Positions 34,941 through 44,732 of a DNA stretch of 64,000 bases are shown one piece after another. The position numbers and the translations under genes were made by a program. Below the pieces are notes generated by a model. The model had not been told where the DNA came from. It saw only the letters and a program-made list of their open reading frames with translations, and searched no databases. Source of the stretch: Oxalicibacterium faecigallinarum (lineage in GTDB: Bacteria > Pseudomonadota > Gammaproteobacteria > Burkholderiales > Burkholderiaceae_D); assembly GCF_014635705.1 (NCBI RefSeq), contig NZ_BMDI01000001.1:1814008-1878007 (forward strand). Direction: 5' to 3'. Position 1 is the stretch's first letter. The number at the start of each line of letters is the position of its first letter.

Positions 34941-35549
34941 ATGCACACCCCCATCCTGTTATTCGGTTTCTTGCAGACCTCCTGGCTGGAAATCATTTCC
35001 TTCCTGCTGGCACTCGCCATGGTCGCGCTGAACATCCGGCAATCACCGTGGGGCTGGTTATTTGCGATCATCTCAGCCGCGTTATATGCAAAAGTCTTTC
35101 ACGAAGCACGGATCTATGGCGACATGGGTCTTCAGTTTGTCTTCATTGCCGTCTCCATATGGGGAGCCTATCAATGGCTGTTCGGCGGCCGACTGCATCA
35201 GGGCATCACGGTTTCGCACTTATCAAGAAAAGGCTGGTCATTGACAATCGCGAGCTGGGGCGCGGCATATGGCTTGATTTTCATCTTGTTGGCGCGCTTC
35301 ACCAACAGTGATGTTGCCCATATCGATGCTTTCCTCACGGCAGGCAGCTTGGTTGCCCAGTTTCTGCTTGCACGCAAGACACTGGAGAACTGGCATATGT
35401 GGATCACGATTGATCTGCTGTATATCGGTCTATACATCCACAAGAATCTCTATCTGACCGCTGTGCTTTACGGACTGTTTGCCGTGCTGGCGTGCATTGG
35501 ATTAAACGCCTGGAAGAAATCCCTGACAATCCGAGCGGGAGTGCCATGA
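34941..35549 (+). CDS. PnuC-family vitamin-precursor transporter (PnuC or PnuT)
   Basis: A 202-residue inner-membrane protein with about seven helices: TSWLEIISFLLALAMVALNI, SPWGWLFAIISAALY, and WITIDLLYIGLYIHKNLY with the WxxxDxxYI motif that contacts substrates in the family. PnuC proteins import nicotinamide riboside, PnuT proteins thiamine. The convergent TonB receptor under a TPP riboswitch makes thiamine the better guess; the NadR-like kinase downstream would also suit nicotinamide riboside. It overlaps the kinase gene by ATGA. The frame opens at 34842; ATG 34941 fits the family length. Confidence 0.87.
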   Translation: MHTPILLFGFLQTSWLEIISFLLALAMVALNIRQSPWGWLFAIISAALYAKVFHEARIYGDMGLQFVFIAVSIWGAYQWLFGGRLHQGITVSHLSRKGWSLTIASWGAAYGLIFILLARFTNSDVAHIDAFLTAGSLVAQFLLARKTLENWHMWITIDLLYIGLYIHKNLYLTAVLYGLFAVLACIGLNAWKKSLTIRAGVP

Positions 35550-36076
35550 GCACAACTGTGCAACGCGTCGTCATCCTCGGTGCCGAGTCGACCGGTAAAT
35601 CCACACTGGCGAAGACGCTGGCTGCGCATTATCAGACCCGCTGGGTACCGGAATATCTGCGCACCTTTGTCGATTTGCACCAACGCACACCACATGCAGA
35701 AGAACAGTTTCTGATTGCCACGATGCAGCGACAGCATGAGGCGGAAAATGAAGTGTTCGCGCATCGCTTTCTGTTTTGCGATACATCACCGCTGATGACG
35801 GCAATTTACAGCGACTATTATTTCGGTGGAATCGATGCGCCGCTTGGCTTGCTAGCGTCACAGCATGATTATGCTGCCACCATCGTCACGGCACCGACTA
35901 CACCCTGGATGCCGGATGGCTTGCAACGGGAATCGGACGATGTGCGACAGCAGATTCATGCGCGCCTGTTGCGCGCGCTCGCCGCGGCCAACATTGCTTA
36001 TCAACTCGTCGATGGCAATGTGGAAGCGCGCATGATGCAGGTAATCGACTATCTCGAGAACACCCATCGACAATAA
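35546..36076 (+). CDS. NadR-like P-loop kinase
   Basis: A 176-residue nucleotide-binding protein: Walker A GAESTGKSTLA, EYLRTF, and the Walker B-like LFCDTSPLMTAIYSDYYFG. The fold is that of the ribosylnicotinamide kinase domain of NadR, without its DNA-binding and adenylyltransferase parts. It is translationally coupled to the PnuC-type gene, so it should phosphorylate and trap the imported compound: nicotinamide riboside, or thiamine (inference). It ends at a shared terminator with the TonB receptor. Confidence 0.85.
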   Translation: MSTTVQRVVILGAESTGKSTLAKTLAAHYQTRWVPEYLRTFVDLHQRTPHAEEQFLIATMQRQHEAENEVFAHRFLFCDTSPLMTAIYSDYYFGGIDAPLGLLASQHDYAATIVTAPTTPWMPDGLQRESDDVRQQIHARLLRALAAANIAYQLVDGNVEARMMQVIDYLENTHRQ

Positions 36077-36077
36077 A

Positions 36078-36111
36078 AAATGCCGCTAGAACATTCGTCG
36101 TAGCGGCATTT
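36078..36111. terminator. Bidirectional terminator
   Basis: AAATGCCGCTA / TAGCGGCATTT, 11-bp stem with a 12-base loop, with A and T runs on the outside. It lies between the kinase gene and the convergent TonB receptor gene. Confidence 0.88.
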
Positions 36112-36129
36112 CCGTAAAAATAAAATTGA

Positions 36130-38280
36130 TCAGAAATCGAATTGTGCCGACATGCGGAAGAGTCGTGGTGCACCCGGAATCAGATAGCCACCAAAGGCAT
36201 TCGAGGCATCTCCCCAATAAAACTTGTTAAATGCGTTATCCACACCGAACCGCAATGTGGTCGCCGTATTGCCAATTTTCGTCGCATAACGTGCTCCCAG
36301 GTTAACGATATGGTAGCCGTCCACCTTGCGGTTCAGTTCTGCAATCTGGTTGTTCGGTGCAAATGTTTTGCTTGTCGAATAAATCCAGGTCGCATTCAGC
36401 TTCACCGCAGGCATTTGCGGGAGTGCATAGTCCATGTAGACCGCCGATTTGAAGCGCGGTACGTTACCGATGCGTTTGCCTTCGATACGATCATCCCCCG
36501 TTCCTTCGGCCTTTGCCTGCAGCGCGGTAAAGCTGGTCCCCACCATTAGCTCGCGTGTAACACGCCCTTGCACGGCCAACTCGACACCGCGATGTATTTG
36601 CGTGCCAGACATCACGTAGTCTGATGCTGCGTTCACATATTCGTTATTGCGTTTGATCTGGAACACGGCAGCAGACACATTGATATCCTGCGTAACGTCC
36701 GCTTTCACACCGAACTCGATCTGCTTCGATTTGCTTGGATCGAGAATGATCTCGGCATTATTTGTGCCGGTCGGTGCCTCGCCTCCCGGCTCCAGGCCTT
36801 GCGAGTACGCGCCATACACATTGACGTTGGGACGCAACGCGTAGACAAGGGCCACATTGGGCAGAACGAAATTGTCATCGGTGCTGCGCGTCGTCGTGCC
36901 AGCAGAATTGAATTGCTCACGCTTGAGCTGCACATAACGAACACCCGCATGCAACTTCATGCGATCGGTCAGCGTGATCACATCCTGAATGAAAGCTGCA
37001 CGCTCTTCATCCTTGCGGCGCAGGGAAACAGGATTGGTTGGACCAAGCGCATAGTCATAATATGCCGGGTCATAGATACTGCTTTCACCAACATAACCGA
37101 ACGTGTAGTCGGCAAAATTATCACGGCGATTGAGTGTGGAAACGCCCGTCGTCAGATCATGGCGCACACTTCCCGTCATGAAGTTACCTTGCAATAGAGC
37201 CTGCGTCGTCATGATGGAACGCTTGTCATTGTCTCGGCGCAGATCATATAAAGAATAACGACCATCACTGCAATAACCAATAATCAATCCTTCCGGAACA
37301 CAGCCGGAAGGCAATGCCACCGCATCATCACGACGCAAGGTTGATTTGTTGGCCTGCAATGTCGTGCGCCAGTTGTCGTTCAATTCATATTCAAACTTGA
37401 TGCCGATGTTGTCGTTGTCATCAACAACCGGACGACTCCACGACTGATCGTTGAGCATTCTCTTCGCACTCACATTGGTTGGAATGCTTTGCGCAGCACC
37501 CAGCAACTGATAACCCGGCACAGTCAGTTGTGACTTGTGCTGGTAATCCATATCCAGCTGCACAACAGCACGCGGACTCAGGCGCCAATCAAATGCACCG
37601 GAGATGAAACGACGGTCGCCATTCGACCCACGTACATAGGATTTGATCTCTTCCGCAGCCGCATTGATGCGATAGCCAAAAACGCCATCATCAGAACGAC
37701 CACCGAGATCAACTGCGCCGTACACCGTACCGCGCTCGCGTACTTCAAACGTTGCTGAACGTGTCGGCGTATCGGTTGGGCGCTTGGTCACATAGTTCAG
37801 CACACCGCCGGATGCCGCAATACCGGCCTGCAAACCAGCCAGGCCCTTGAGCACTTCAATGCGCTCCTTGTTTTCCATCGGCACCATGGCTTGCGCAAGA
37901 ATCACCATGCCATCCTTGCGATAGTTCGCGCCCTGATCGAGAACAAAACCACGAATCGCAAACCAGTCGGCCAGACCAACCGCGTTATACGAGTTTTGCA
38001 CGCTGGCATCCCATTTCACCGCATCCGTTGCAGATCGCACGCTGCGTTCCTGCATCTGTTCGTGCGTAATGACACTGATTGATGCCGGTGTTTCGCGCAA
38101 AGGCGCTTCAGAAAAACCACCCACGCTGGCATTGCGTGCGATGCCCTCGGCAGGCGCGGAAGTTACGACGACTTCCGGCAAGACATTTTCGCCTGTACTG
38201 GTCTGTGCAAAGGCAGCAGGGGTCAATGCGCTGGCAACGGCCAGTGCGATCAATTTGTGACGGAAGGGAAATGCAGACAT
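36130..38280 (-). CDS. TonB-dependent receptor under TPP riboswitch control (predicted thiamine receptor)
   Basis: A 716-residue outer-membrane receptor. The signal peptide ends near TPAAFA. The plug has RETPASISVITHEQMQERSV, DWFAIRGFVLDQGANYRKDG and IEVLKGLAGLQAGIAASGGV, as in siderophore receptors; the barrel ends in SAQFDF with a terminal Phe. By sequence alone it would be called a siderophore receptor, but the TPP riboswitch upstream points to thiamine or a related compound. ATG 38280 with GAGTGAG upstream is preferred over TTG 38295. Confidence 0.9.
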   Translation of the reverse strand: MSAFPFRHKLIALAVASALTPAAFAQTSTGENVLPEVVVTSAPAEGIARNASVGGFSEAPLRETPASISVITHEQMQERSVRSATDAVKWDASVQNSYNAVGLADWFAIRGFVLDQGANYRKDGMVILAQAMVPMENKERIEVLKGLAGLQAGIAASGGVLNYVTKRPTDTPTRSATFEVRERGTVYGAVDLGGRSDDGVFGYRINAAAEEIKSYVRGSNGDRRFISGAFDWRLSPRAVVQLDMDYQHKSQLTVPGYQLLGAAQSIPTNVSAKRMLNDQSWSRPVVDDNDNIGIKFEYELNDNWRTTLQANKSTLRRDDAVALPSGCVPEGLIIGYCSDGRYSLYDLRRDNDKRSIMTTQALLQGNFMTGSVRHDLTTGVSTLNRRDNFADYTFGYVGESSIYDPAYYDYALGPTNPVSLRRKDEERAAFIQDVITLTDRMKLHAGVRYVQLKREQFNSAGTTTRSTDDNFVLPNVALVYALRPNVNVYGAYSQGLEPGGEAPTGTNNAEIILDPSKSKQIEFGVKADVTQDINVSAAVFQIKRNNEYVNAASDYVMSGTQIHRGVELAVQGRVTRELMVGTSFTALQAKAEGTGDDRIEGKRIGNVPRFKSAVYMDYALPQMPAVKLNATWIYSTSKTFAPNNQIAELNRKVDGYHIVNLGARYATKIGNTATTLRFGVDNAFNKFYWGDASNAFGGYLIPGAPRLFRMSAQFDF

Positions 38281-38365
38281 TGTTTGCTCACTCAATCGCG
38301 TTACGGACAGGCCGCGCGGGAATGAACAAAGAGTCTCTGGAGGGAAGAATTACCTTGAGTGACTT

Positions 38366-38451
38366 TTCGCTTCCCTACGCTGGCATTATCCAGGTCAGGT
38401 TCAAGGGTTTCATCTCACCCGAAGATTGCTCTTCAGGACCCCTAGCGTGGG
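38366..38451 (-). promoter_or_regulatory. TPP (THI-box) riboswitch
   Basis: Read on the minus strand, the region has the conserved pieces in order: TAGGGGT, a variable arm, GGGTGAGAT, AACCTGACCTGGATAATGCC and AGCGTAGGGA. These are the pyrimidine- and pyrophosphate-binding cores of the thiamine pyrophosphate riboswitch. About 85 bases separate it from the receptor start. In Proteobacteria such elements usually block translation when TPP is bound; no terminator is seen, so that mode is likely here. Confidence 0.95.
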
Positions 38452-38623
38452 CCGCATACTAACAGAAAAAAGCTGCGAATCAAGTGATTCCCGGCCTTTC
38501 GGCAGGGTTGGAATGTTGCGTCATGTCGACAGAGTCTGCGACAAAGACGGTAAAAAGTACGCTAAAACTTCAATGACGATCCTGTCTTTCCTCAATAAGA
38601 ACAGAGCGAATGCACATAAAAAA

Positions 38624-38653
38624 TGCCACGTGAAATCGTACGCGGCATTTTTG
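38624..38653. terminator. Probable terminator of the FPASDP-protein gene
   Basis: AAATGCC-A-CGT / ACG-C-GGCATTT forms a 10-bp stem with one mismatch, flanked by A and T runs. It lies about 40 bases beyond the end of the minus-strand gene. Confidence 0.6.
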
Positions 38654-38693
38654 CAGAAAGCTGACTTATCGGTGAGCGCAATGGGTTGGCGTT

Positions 38694-39110
<417 letters not shown>

Positions 39111-39128
39111 TCAGACAAGCGGCAATGA

Positions 39129-39626
39129 TCAGGGTTCCGCCGCCTTGGGATATCGAACCTCGATGACCGACAGTTCTTCTTCACCGGATGGCGATTCCAG
39201 GACGACACTGTCACCGGGTTCTGCATTGAGCAATGCCTGCGCGATCGGTGAAAGCCAGCTGATGCGGCCATCTGCCGGATCGATTTCATCAAGACCGACG
39301 ATCGTGATGGCGTGCTGCGCACCATCCTGATGTTCGTAGGTGACAGTCGCACCGAAGCGAATCGGCCCGCCATCTTCATGCACCGATGGATCGACGATTT
39401 CTGCGGTTTCCAGCCGCGCCTGCAGATAGTGGATGCGTTGATCGCGCTCACGCGCGTCAATCGACTCTCCCAGTCCACTATCACGCGCCGTCGACAAACG
39501 CTGCAACTCTTGCTGCATCTGTTCAAAGCCAGCTGGTGTAATGTAGTTTTTTACACCGACCGGCATCGTCGGCACTGGAATGAGTGTCTCGTCCTCAGCA
39601 CCTTCCTTGACGAAAGCCTTGTTCAT
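39129..39626 (-). CDS. GreA/GreB-family paralogue with shortened coiled coil
   Basis: A 165-residue protein. The C-terminal half has the Gre FKBP-like fold (VDPSVHEDGGPIRFGATVTY, SWLSPIAQALLNAEPGDSVV). The N-terminal coiled coil opens with YITPAGFEQMQQELQRL but its middle is short: the segment with the acidic tip residues that Gre factors place in the RNA polymerase channel (GD..EN..Y) is missing. It should bind the polymerase secondary channel without stimulating transcript cleavage (inference). AAAGGA precedes ATG 39626. Confidence 0.82.
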   Translation of the reverse strand: MNKAFVKEGAEDETLIPVPTMPVGVKNYITPAGFEQMQQELQRLSTARDSGLGESIDARERDQRIHYLQARLETAEIVDPSVHEDGGPIRFGATVTYEHQDGAQHAITIVGLDEIDPADGRISWLSPIAQALLNAEPGDSVVLESPSGEEELSVIEVRYPKAAEP

Positions 39627-39697
39627 TGCGAATCCTTTCGTTGTTGATCAGGATCGCCGGATAAGGCGCGCGCGTCAGTACGCTGCAGCACATAAGA

Positions 39698-40561
39698 TCA
39701 GCCGTCGAACTTGCCCGCCTGATAATCAGCAATTGCCTGACGAATCTCATCGTGCGTATTCATGACAAACGGGCCGTGCGATACAACCGGCTCGTCGAGT
39801 GGCTCGGCGTGACAAAGCAGGATGACGGCATCGGCAGAAGCCGATATGTGGAGTTGCTCACCATCATCGGCAAACGTGGCGAGATGCCGCGCATCAACAG
39901 TGCGTCCGTTGACCACCACACTGCCGTGAATGACATAGAAGAACACCGCACGTTGCGATGCAATCGACAAGGAGAATTGCTGGCCTGCTGAAAGCGTGAA
40001 CCACATGCTGACAATGTCCAGCAGTGGCGTGAATGGTCCGCGATGCCCATTCCATTCACCGGACACCAGATGCACCAGCGCGCCACCAGCATCGGCAATC
40101 TGCGGAATGTCTTCCTGCTGCAAACCGCGATAGGCGGGTTGCGTCATCTTCAGTCGTGCCGGCAGGTTGACCCACAACTGCAGAATCTCCATCGGCCCGC
40201 CATTTTTCTTGAAGACGTCCGATGAGGTTTCCGAATGGATCAGACCGCTACCAGCAGTCATCCACTGCACGCCCCCTGCACCGATCACGCTTTCGTGACC
40301 GCCGCTGTCGCGGTGGGCGATATCTCCCTCAAGGATGAACGTGACCGTTTCAAAGCCGCGATGCGGGTGCGGACCAAAAGGCAGGCCGCGATTATTGCGT
40401 GGATAAACCTGACGACCGTGATGATTGAGAAACAGGAAAGGATCGACCATCCAGACGTGTTCCGTGGGCAGGGCGCGCCACGTATGCAGATCGGCAATGT
40501 CGTCCCGGATGGCGGGAAATACGTCTTGAACGGTTCTGGCTGTCAGCGCATCGGCTCTCAT
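39698..40561 (-). CDS. Pirin-family protein
   Basis: A 287-residue bicupin. The N-terminal cupin has the metal ligands in FGPHPHRGFETVTFILEG and SGLIHSE; the C-terminal cupin is degenerate. Bacterial pirins act as quercetin dioxygenases or bind other proteins. The tautomerase and aldolase genes follow upstream on the same strand, separated by 61-92 bases. Confidence 0.92.
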   Translation of the reverse strand: MRADALTARTVQDVFPAIRDDIADLHTWRALPTEHVWMVDPFLFLNHHGRQVYPRNNRGLPFGPHPHRGFETVTFILEGDIAHRDSGGHESVIGAGGVQWMTAGSGLIHSETSSDVFKKNGGPMEILQLWVNLPARLKMTQPAYRGLQQEDIPQIADAGGALVHLVSGEWNGHRGPFTPLLDIVSMWFTLSAGQQFSLSIASQRAVFFYVIHGSVVVNGRTVDARHLATFADDGEQLHISASADAVILLCHAEPLDEPVVSHGPFVMNTHDEIRQAIADYQAGKFDG

Positions 40562-40622
40562 GATTGGATCTCTGTGAAATCAAATAAACGAGGGCCGATA
40601 ACGGCCGGTTACACAACAAAAA

Positions 40623-40811
40623 TCAGGAGGCGTCCGACCACAGTTTACCGCCAGTCGCCCAGTGCTCGCGTTTGACCTCGGTCAGGATGATATCGACCGA
40701 TTCCGCGCTGGAACCGAGAGTTTCTACCGTCGCTTCGGTCACGGCTTTCACAAAAGCACGTTTCTGTTCGATGGTACGGCCCTCGAATAACTGGACGTTG
40801 ATAGTTGGCAT
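40623..40811 (-). CDS. 4-oxalocrotonate tautomerase-like protein
   Basis: A 62-residue tautomerase. Pro2 after the starting Met is the catalytic base once the Met is removed (MPTINVQLFEGRTIEQKRAF). The length and the hexamer-forming beta strand match 2-hydroxymuconate tautomerases. The physiological substrate is unknown as there is no aromatic degradation operon here. AAGGAAG precedes the start. Confidence 0.9.
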   Translation of the reverse strand: MPTINVQLFEGRTIEQKRAFVKAVTEATVETLGSSAESVDIILTEVKREHWATGGKLWSDAS

Positions 40812-40903
40812 GCCTTCTTCCTTTCTGATGAAAATGGTGAAACGGTAAAAAAAGATCGTCGTCGCGCCTGTTAAGCGTTGCTGCGATCAATAATGTATCG
40901 GGC

Positions 40904-41680
40904 TTAGTTACGATATGACGGATCAATGGCATCGAGCTTGCGCAGCAACGCGGGCCACTCAAGAATACCTTCAGGGGAACCGTCGCCGAGCAGTTCCTTG
41001 TACGTTTTTGCGCAAACCTCAGGCGGCGGGATATTGAGCGGACCACCACCGGATTGGGCCTTGAGCTGGAACGAGCACGCCTTGTCCAACGTATCCATCA
41101 ATGTATAAGCCTCTGCAATCGTGCGGCCACTGATCAATGTGCCGTGATTGCGCAACAACATCGCCGGATAAGTGCCCAGGTGAGCGATCAGCCGCCCTTG
41201 TTCAGCAGCCGAGAGGGCCAGTCCTTCGTAGTCGTGATAGCCCATTTGCTCGTAAAACCGCAAGGCATGTTGCGATAAAGGCAGCAAGCCGCCTTTTTGC
41301 ATGCCAACTGCGACACCGTTTTCGTTATGCAAATGCATGACGCAGATGGCATCGGCACGGGCTGTATGCACGGCACCGTGGATTGCAAAGCCGGTCACAT
41401 TGACGCGTGCGGTTTGATCGCCAATGATCTTGCCGTTGATATCGATCTTGACCAGACTGGAAGCAGTGATTTCGTCGAAGCGCCAGCCAAAGGGATTGAT
41501 CAGATAACGGCCTTCTTCGCCCGGAACCATCGCCGAGATGTGCGTATAGATCAGATCGTCCCAGTTCTTCAGCGCGCAAAGACGATAGCAGGCAGCAAGA
41601 TCGACACGGGTCTGCCATTCTTCTGCGCTCATCCCCGCCGGTACAGGAGAATCAACCGGTAAACGGCTTGCATCATTCAT
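40904..41680 (-). CDS. Class II aldolase/adducin-family protein
   Basis: A 258-residue protein. The zinc ligands are in CVMHLHNENGVAV and LLRNHGTLISG; YTHISAMVPGEEGRYLINPFG forms the phosphate-site region. Bacterial relatives are sugar-phosphate aldolases, but many of this adducin-like type have unknown reactions. It lies 92 bases before the tautomerase gene on the same strand. Confidence 0.9.
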   Translation of the reverse strand: MNDASRLPVDSPVPAGMSAEEWQTRVDLAACYRLCALKNWDDLIYTHISAMVPGEEGRYLINPFGWRFDEITASSLVKIDINGKIIGDQTARVNVTGFAIHGAVHTARADAICVMHLHNENGVAVGMQKGGLLPLSQHALRFYEQMGYHDYEGLALSAAEQGRLIAHLGTYPAMLLRNHGTLISGRTIAEAYTLMDTLDKACSFQLKAQSGGGPLNIPPPEVCAKTYKELLGDGSPEGILEWPALLRKLDAIDPSYRN

Positions 41681-42025
41681 AAAAGCACCTTGCCAAATCG
41701 CCTGATTGACGTCATGTCGTCATCAGGCAGAGCGAAAATCAAGCTGAAATTATAAAGCGGTCAGGTTTTTCCCGTTGTCGGTGTGCATATTCTGGCCGTC
41801 CGACCCGTGTCGGGCTGCGCCAAACGAAAAAGACGGAACACTGCATAATAGACAATTCGCTATTCGGTTTTGGCTAAATCCAACGCCTCTCGATAGCGAA
41901 AACAAATCGAAAAGCTAAAGTAAATCAATTATACAAATAGATGATTGATCTTTACACTTCGAACTCGTACCGATTTTTAACCCGAGTTTTCAACTCATTT
42001 CATTAACCAGTAAGGAAATTAGACA
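41681..42025 (+). promoter_or_regulatory. Upstream region of ahpCF
   Basis: A 345-base spacer between the divergent aldolase and ahpC genes; AT-rich toward ahpC. ATAG (41848-41851), eight bases, CTAT (41860-41863) and following CTA/GATAG pieces to about 41905 resemble an OxyR-type array of ATAG/CTAT elements, but spacing is off by a base, so this is only a candidate. No gene is seen in it. Confidence 0.4.
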
Positions 42026-42589
42026 ATGTCCCTTATCAATACCCAAGTGCAGCCATTCAAGGCACAAGCTTTCCACAACGGCAAGTTCATCGAAGTGACG
42101 GAACAATCGCTCAAGGGCAAATGGTCCGTTCTGATTTTCATGCCAGCAGCATTCACGTTCAACTGCCCAACCGAAGTTGAAGATGCAGCGGACAGCTACG
42201 CAGAATTCCAGAAACTGGGCGCAGAAGTCTACATCGTCACCACCGACACCCACTTCTCGCACAAAGTTTGGCACGAAACGTCGCCAGCAGTTGGCAAAGC
42301 AAAATTCCCACTGGTTGGCGATCCAACCCACGCACTGACCAATGCTTTCGGCGTTCACATCCCTGAAGATGGTCTGGCCCTGCGCGGCACGTTCGTCATC
42401 AACCCAGAAGGCGTTATCAAGACGCTGGAAGTGCACGACAACGCAATCGCTCGTGACGTTTCGGAAACCGTCCGTAAATTGAAAGCGGCTAAATACGTTG
42501 CCGAGCATCCAAATGAAGTTTGCCCAGCAAAATGGAAAGAAGGCGAAAAAACCTTGGCTCCATCGCTGGATCTGGTCGGCAAGATCTAA
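42026..42589 (+). CDS. ahpC: Alkyl hydroperoxide reductase C (2-Cys peroxiredoxin)
   Basis: A 187-residue typical 2-Cys peroxiredoxin, the same length as the E. coli protein. Cys47 in FTFNCPTEVED is the peroxidatic residue and the Cys in NEVCPAKW near 166 the resolving one. It reduces H2O2 and organic peroxides in the cytoplasm. AAGGAA precedes ATG 42026. Codon choice is more biased than in the neighbours, as in highly expressed genes. ahpF follows after 107 bases. Confidence 0.96.
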   Translation: MSLINTQVQPFKAQAFHNGKFIEVTEQSLKGKWSVLIFMPAAFTFNCPTEVEDAADSYAEFQKLGAEVYIVTTDTHFSHKVWHETSPAVGKAKFPLVGDPTHALTNAFGVHIPEDGLALRGTFVINPEGVIKTLEVHDNAIARDVSETVRKLKAAKYVAEHPNEVCPAKWKEGEKTLAPSLDLVGKI

Positions 42590-42624
42590 TCCGCCGTAAA
42601 GCAATAGCGTAGTAAACGTAGTAC

Positions 42625-42654
42625 GTCCGGGCTTGCAATTCATGCAGCCCGGAC
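42625..42654 (+). promoter_or_regulatory. Intercistronic hairpin between ahpC and ahpF
   Basis: GTCCGGGCT / AGCCCGGAC, 9-bp GC-rich stem around a 12-base loop, without a T run. It may protect the ahpC message or partly stop transcription, so that AhpC is made in excess over AhpF (inference). Confidence 0.65.
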
Positions 42655-42696
42655 AAGCAGGACCCCAATTTAACTGTAAAGAAAGCAGGGACCATC

Positions 42697-44292
42697 ATGT
42701 TGGATGCAAATCTCAAAACCCAATTGGCAGCCTATTTGGAAAAGATCGTGCAACCGATCGAGATCGTCGCGTCACTCGATGGCAGCGACAAATCTCGTGA
42801 ACTGCAGGAATTGCTGCAGGAAATCGTTGTATTGAGCGACAAGATCACTTTGGTCGAACGCACCGACGACAGCGAGCGCAAACCCTCCTTCGTCATCAAG
42901 CGTCCTGAAGGACCCGCCGGCATTCAGTTTGCCGCGATCCCGATGGGCCACGAATTCACCTCTTTGGTCCTGGCGTTGCTGCAAACCGGCGGCCACCCAT
43001 TGAAACTCGAAGATTCGGTCATCGAACAGATCCGCAATCTGGACGGTGATTACACCTTCGAGACGTATATGTCGCTCTCGTGCCATAACTGTCCGGAAGT
43101 CGTGCAGGCGTTCAACGTCATGGCCTTGCTCAACCCGCGTATCCGCGCCGTCACGATTGATGGCGGCCTGTTCCAGGACGAGGTCAAGGATCGCGAAATC
43201 ATGGCGGTGCCAACTACCTTCCTGAATGGTGCGCCGTTCGAGTCGGGCCGCGTCAGCATCGAACAGATTCTGGCCAAGCTGGACACTGGCGGCAACAAGC
43301 GCAAACAGGAAGAACTGAGCGCCAAAGAGCCATTCGACGTGCTGATCGTCGGCGGCGGTCCTGCAGGTGCAGCGGCAGCGATCTACGCCGCACGTAAAGG
43401 CATTCGCACGGGCGTAGTAGCAGAGCGTTTCGGCGGTCAGGTGCTGGATACGATGTCGATCGAAAACTTCATTTCGGTGCAGGAAACCGATGGTCCGAAG
43501 TTTGCCGTCGCGCTGGAACAGCATGTCCGCTCGTATGAAGTCGACATCATGAACGTGCAGCAGGCTGTCGAACTGGTGCCGGGCAAGCTGATCGAAATCA
43601 AACTGAAGGACGGCGGCTCACTCAAGGGCAAAACCGTGATCCTTTCAACCGGTGCACGCTGGAGAACCATCAATGTGCCGGGCGAGGCAGAGTACCGCAA
43701 CAAGGGCGTGGCGTATTGCCCGCACTGTGATGGCCCGCTGTTCAAAGGCAAGCGTGTTGCTGTGATCGGTGGTGGTAACTCGGGCGTGGAAGCGGCAATC
43801 GATCTGGCTGGTATTGTTGGTCATGTGACCTTGCTGGAATTTGCACCGGAACTGCGTGCCGATGCTGTGCTGCAAAAGAAATTGCGCAGCCTGGCAAACG
43901 TTACCGTGATTACGTCGGCACAAACCAGCGAAATCACCGGCGATGGCAAACGTGTCAACGGTCTGGTCTATACGGATCGCAAGTCCGAAGAAACCAAGAC
44001 TGTCGAACTGGAAGGCGTCTTCATCCAGATCGGTCTGGTGCCGAACACCGAATGGCTGAAAGGCACGGTTGCCTTGTCGCGCCACGGTGAAATCGAAGTG
44101 GATTCGCATGGCCGCACTTCAGTGCCAGGTGTGTTTGCAGCAGGTGACGTCACCACGGTGCCTTACAAGCAGATCGTGATTGCGGTTGGCGAAGGTGCGA
44201 AAGCATCGTTGTCCGCTTTCGATCACCTGATCCGAAGTTCAGTCGATGACGAGATCGTTGCAACCAAGAGCGGTGAAACAGTCGCTGCGTAA
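42697..44292 (+). CDS. ahpF: Alkyl hydroperoxide reductase F
   Basis: A 531-residue flavoprotein that passes electrons from NADH to AhpC. The N-terminal double-thioredoxin part has SCHNCPEV (Cys129, Cys132). The thioredoxin-reductase-like part has [16 protein letters not shown] for [14 protein letters not shown] (Cys341, Cys344), [11 protein letters not shown] for NADH and the closing [10 protein letters not shown]. The order matches E. coli AhpF. A terminator follows at 44314. Confidence 0.96.
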   Translation: MLDANLKTQLAAYLEKIVQPIEIVASLDGSDKSRELQELLQEIVVLSDKITLVERTDDSERKPSFVIKRPEGPAGIQFAAIPMGHEFTSLVLALLQTGGHPLKLEDSVIEQIRNLDGDYTFETYMSLSCHNCPEVVQAFNVMALLNPRIRAVTIDGGLFQDEVKDREIMAVPTTFLNGAPFESGRVSIEQILAKLDTGGNKRKQEELSAKEPFDVLIVGGGPAGAAAAIYAARKGIRTGVVAERFGGQVLDTMSIENFISVQETDGPKFAVALEQHVRSYEVDIMNVQQAVELVPGKLIEIKLKDGGSLKGKTVILSTGARWRTINVPGEAEYRNKGVAYCPHCDGPLFKGKRVAVIGGGNSGVEAAIDLAGIVGHVTLLEFAPELRADAVLQKKLRSLANVTVITSAQTSEITGDGKRVNGLVYTDRKSEETKTVELEGVFIQIGLVPNTEWLKGTVALSRHGEIEVDSHGRTSVPGVFAAGDVTTVPYKQIVIAVGEGAKASLSAFDHLIRSSVDDEIVATKSGETVAA

Positions 44293-44313
44293 AGACTGAT
44301 CCATGCTCACAAG

Positions 44314-44338
44314 AAAGCCGCAGAAATGCGGCTTTTTT
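44314..44338 (+). terminator. Intrinsic terminator of ahpCF
   Basis: AAAGCCGCA, GAAA loop, TGCGGCTTT and further T. Confidence 0.92.
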
Positions 44339-44492
44339 CATTCCCTAATCCAACTTTCGTTGTATTTGTTTGCGATGGGAAAGAGATTCAGCAGTTTAGT
44401 CTGCTCAAATATGCAAAACCCCATAATCGTGGGATGGCAAACAGTCATCCGTTCGTATGTAATCCCAGCAGAATTTTTACTGAGGTGATTTC

Positions 44493-44687
44493 ATGGCAAA
44501 TGCGAGCGTGGTCGGCACGTTTATTCATAAAGAGAACAGTACCGTTCATACCATCATGAAGTTTGTACCGCTGTCACCTTCCGACACACCTGCTTTCTTC
44601 GTGACCTGTGCGCTCGAACATGTCGCCCCGGTTGAAAACTCCTCTGCTTTTGTCGATCGCAATGGCGCATTGCTGATTCCTGCCTAA
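44493..44687 (+). CDS. Small protein of unknown function
   Basis: A 64-residue soluble protein (MANASVVGTFIHKENSTVHT) with a mixed beta pattern. I do not recognise it. It is supported by a GAGGTGAT ribosome site seven bases before ATG 44493 and by a clean terminator 18 bases after the stop. It lies between ahpF and the gntR operon as its own unit. Confidence 0.65.
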   Translation: MANASVVGTFIHKENSTVHTIMKFVPLSPSDTPAFFVTCALEHVAPVENSSAFVDRNGALLIPA

Positions 44688-44704
44688 GCATTTGAATTCC
44701 TGCC

Positions 44705-44732
44705 AAAAAAGCGAACTTCGGTTCGCTTTTTT
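44705..44732 (+). terminator. Intrinsic terminator
   Basis: AAAAAAGCGAAC, TTCG tetraloop, GTTCGCTTTTTT. Confidence 0.93.

Noticed and set aside
34177-34941. 254-residue minus-strand reading frame
   Set aside because: It reads across the I78 gene, has no ribosome site or family pattern, and its composition is that of an antisense shadow.
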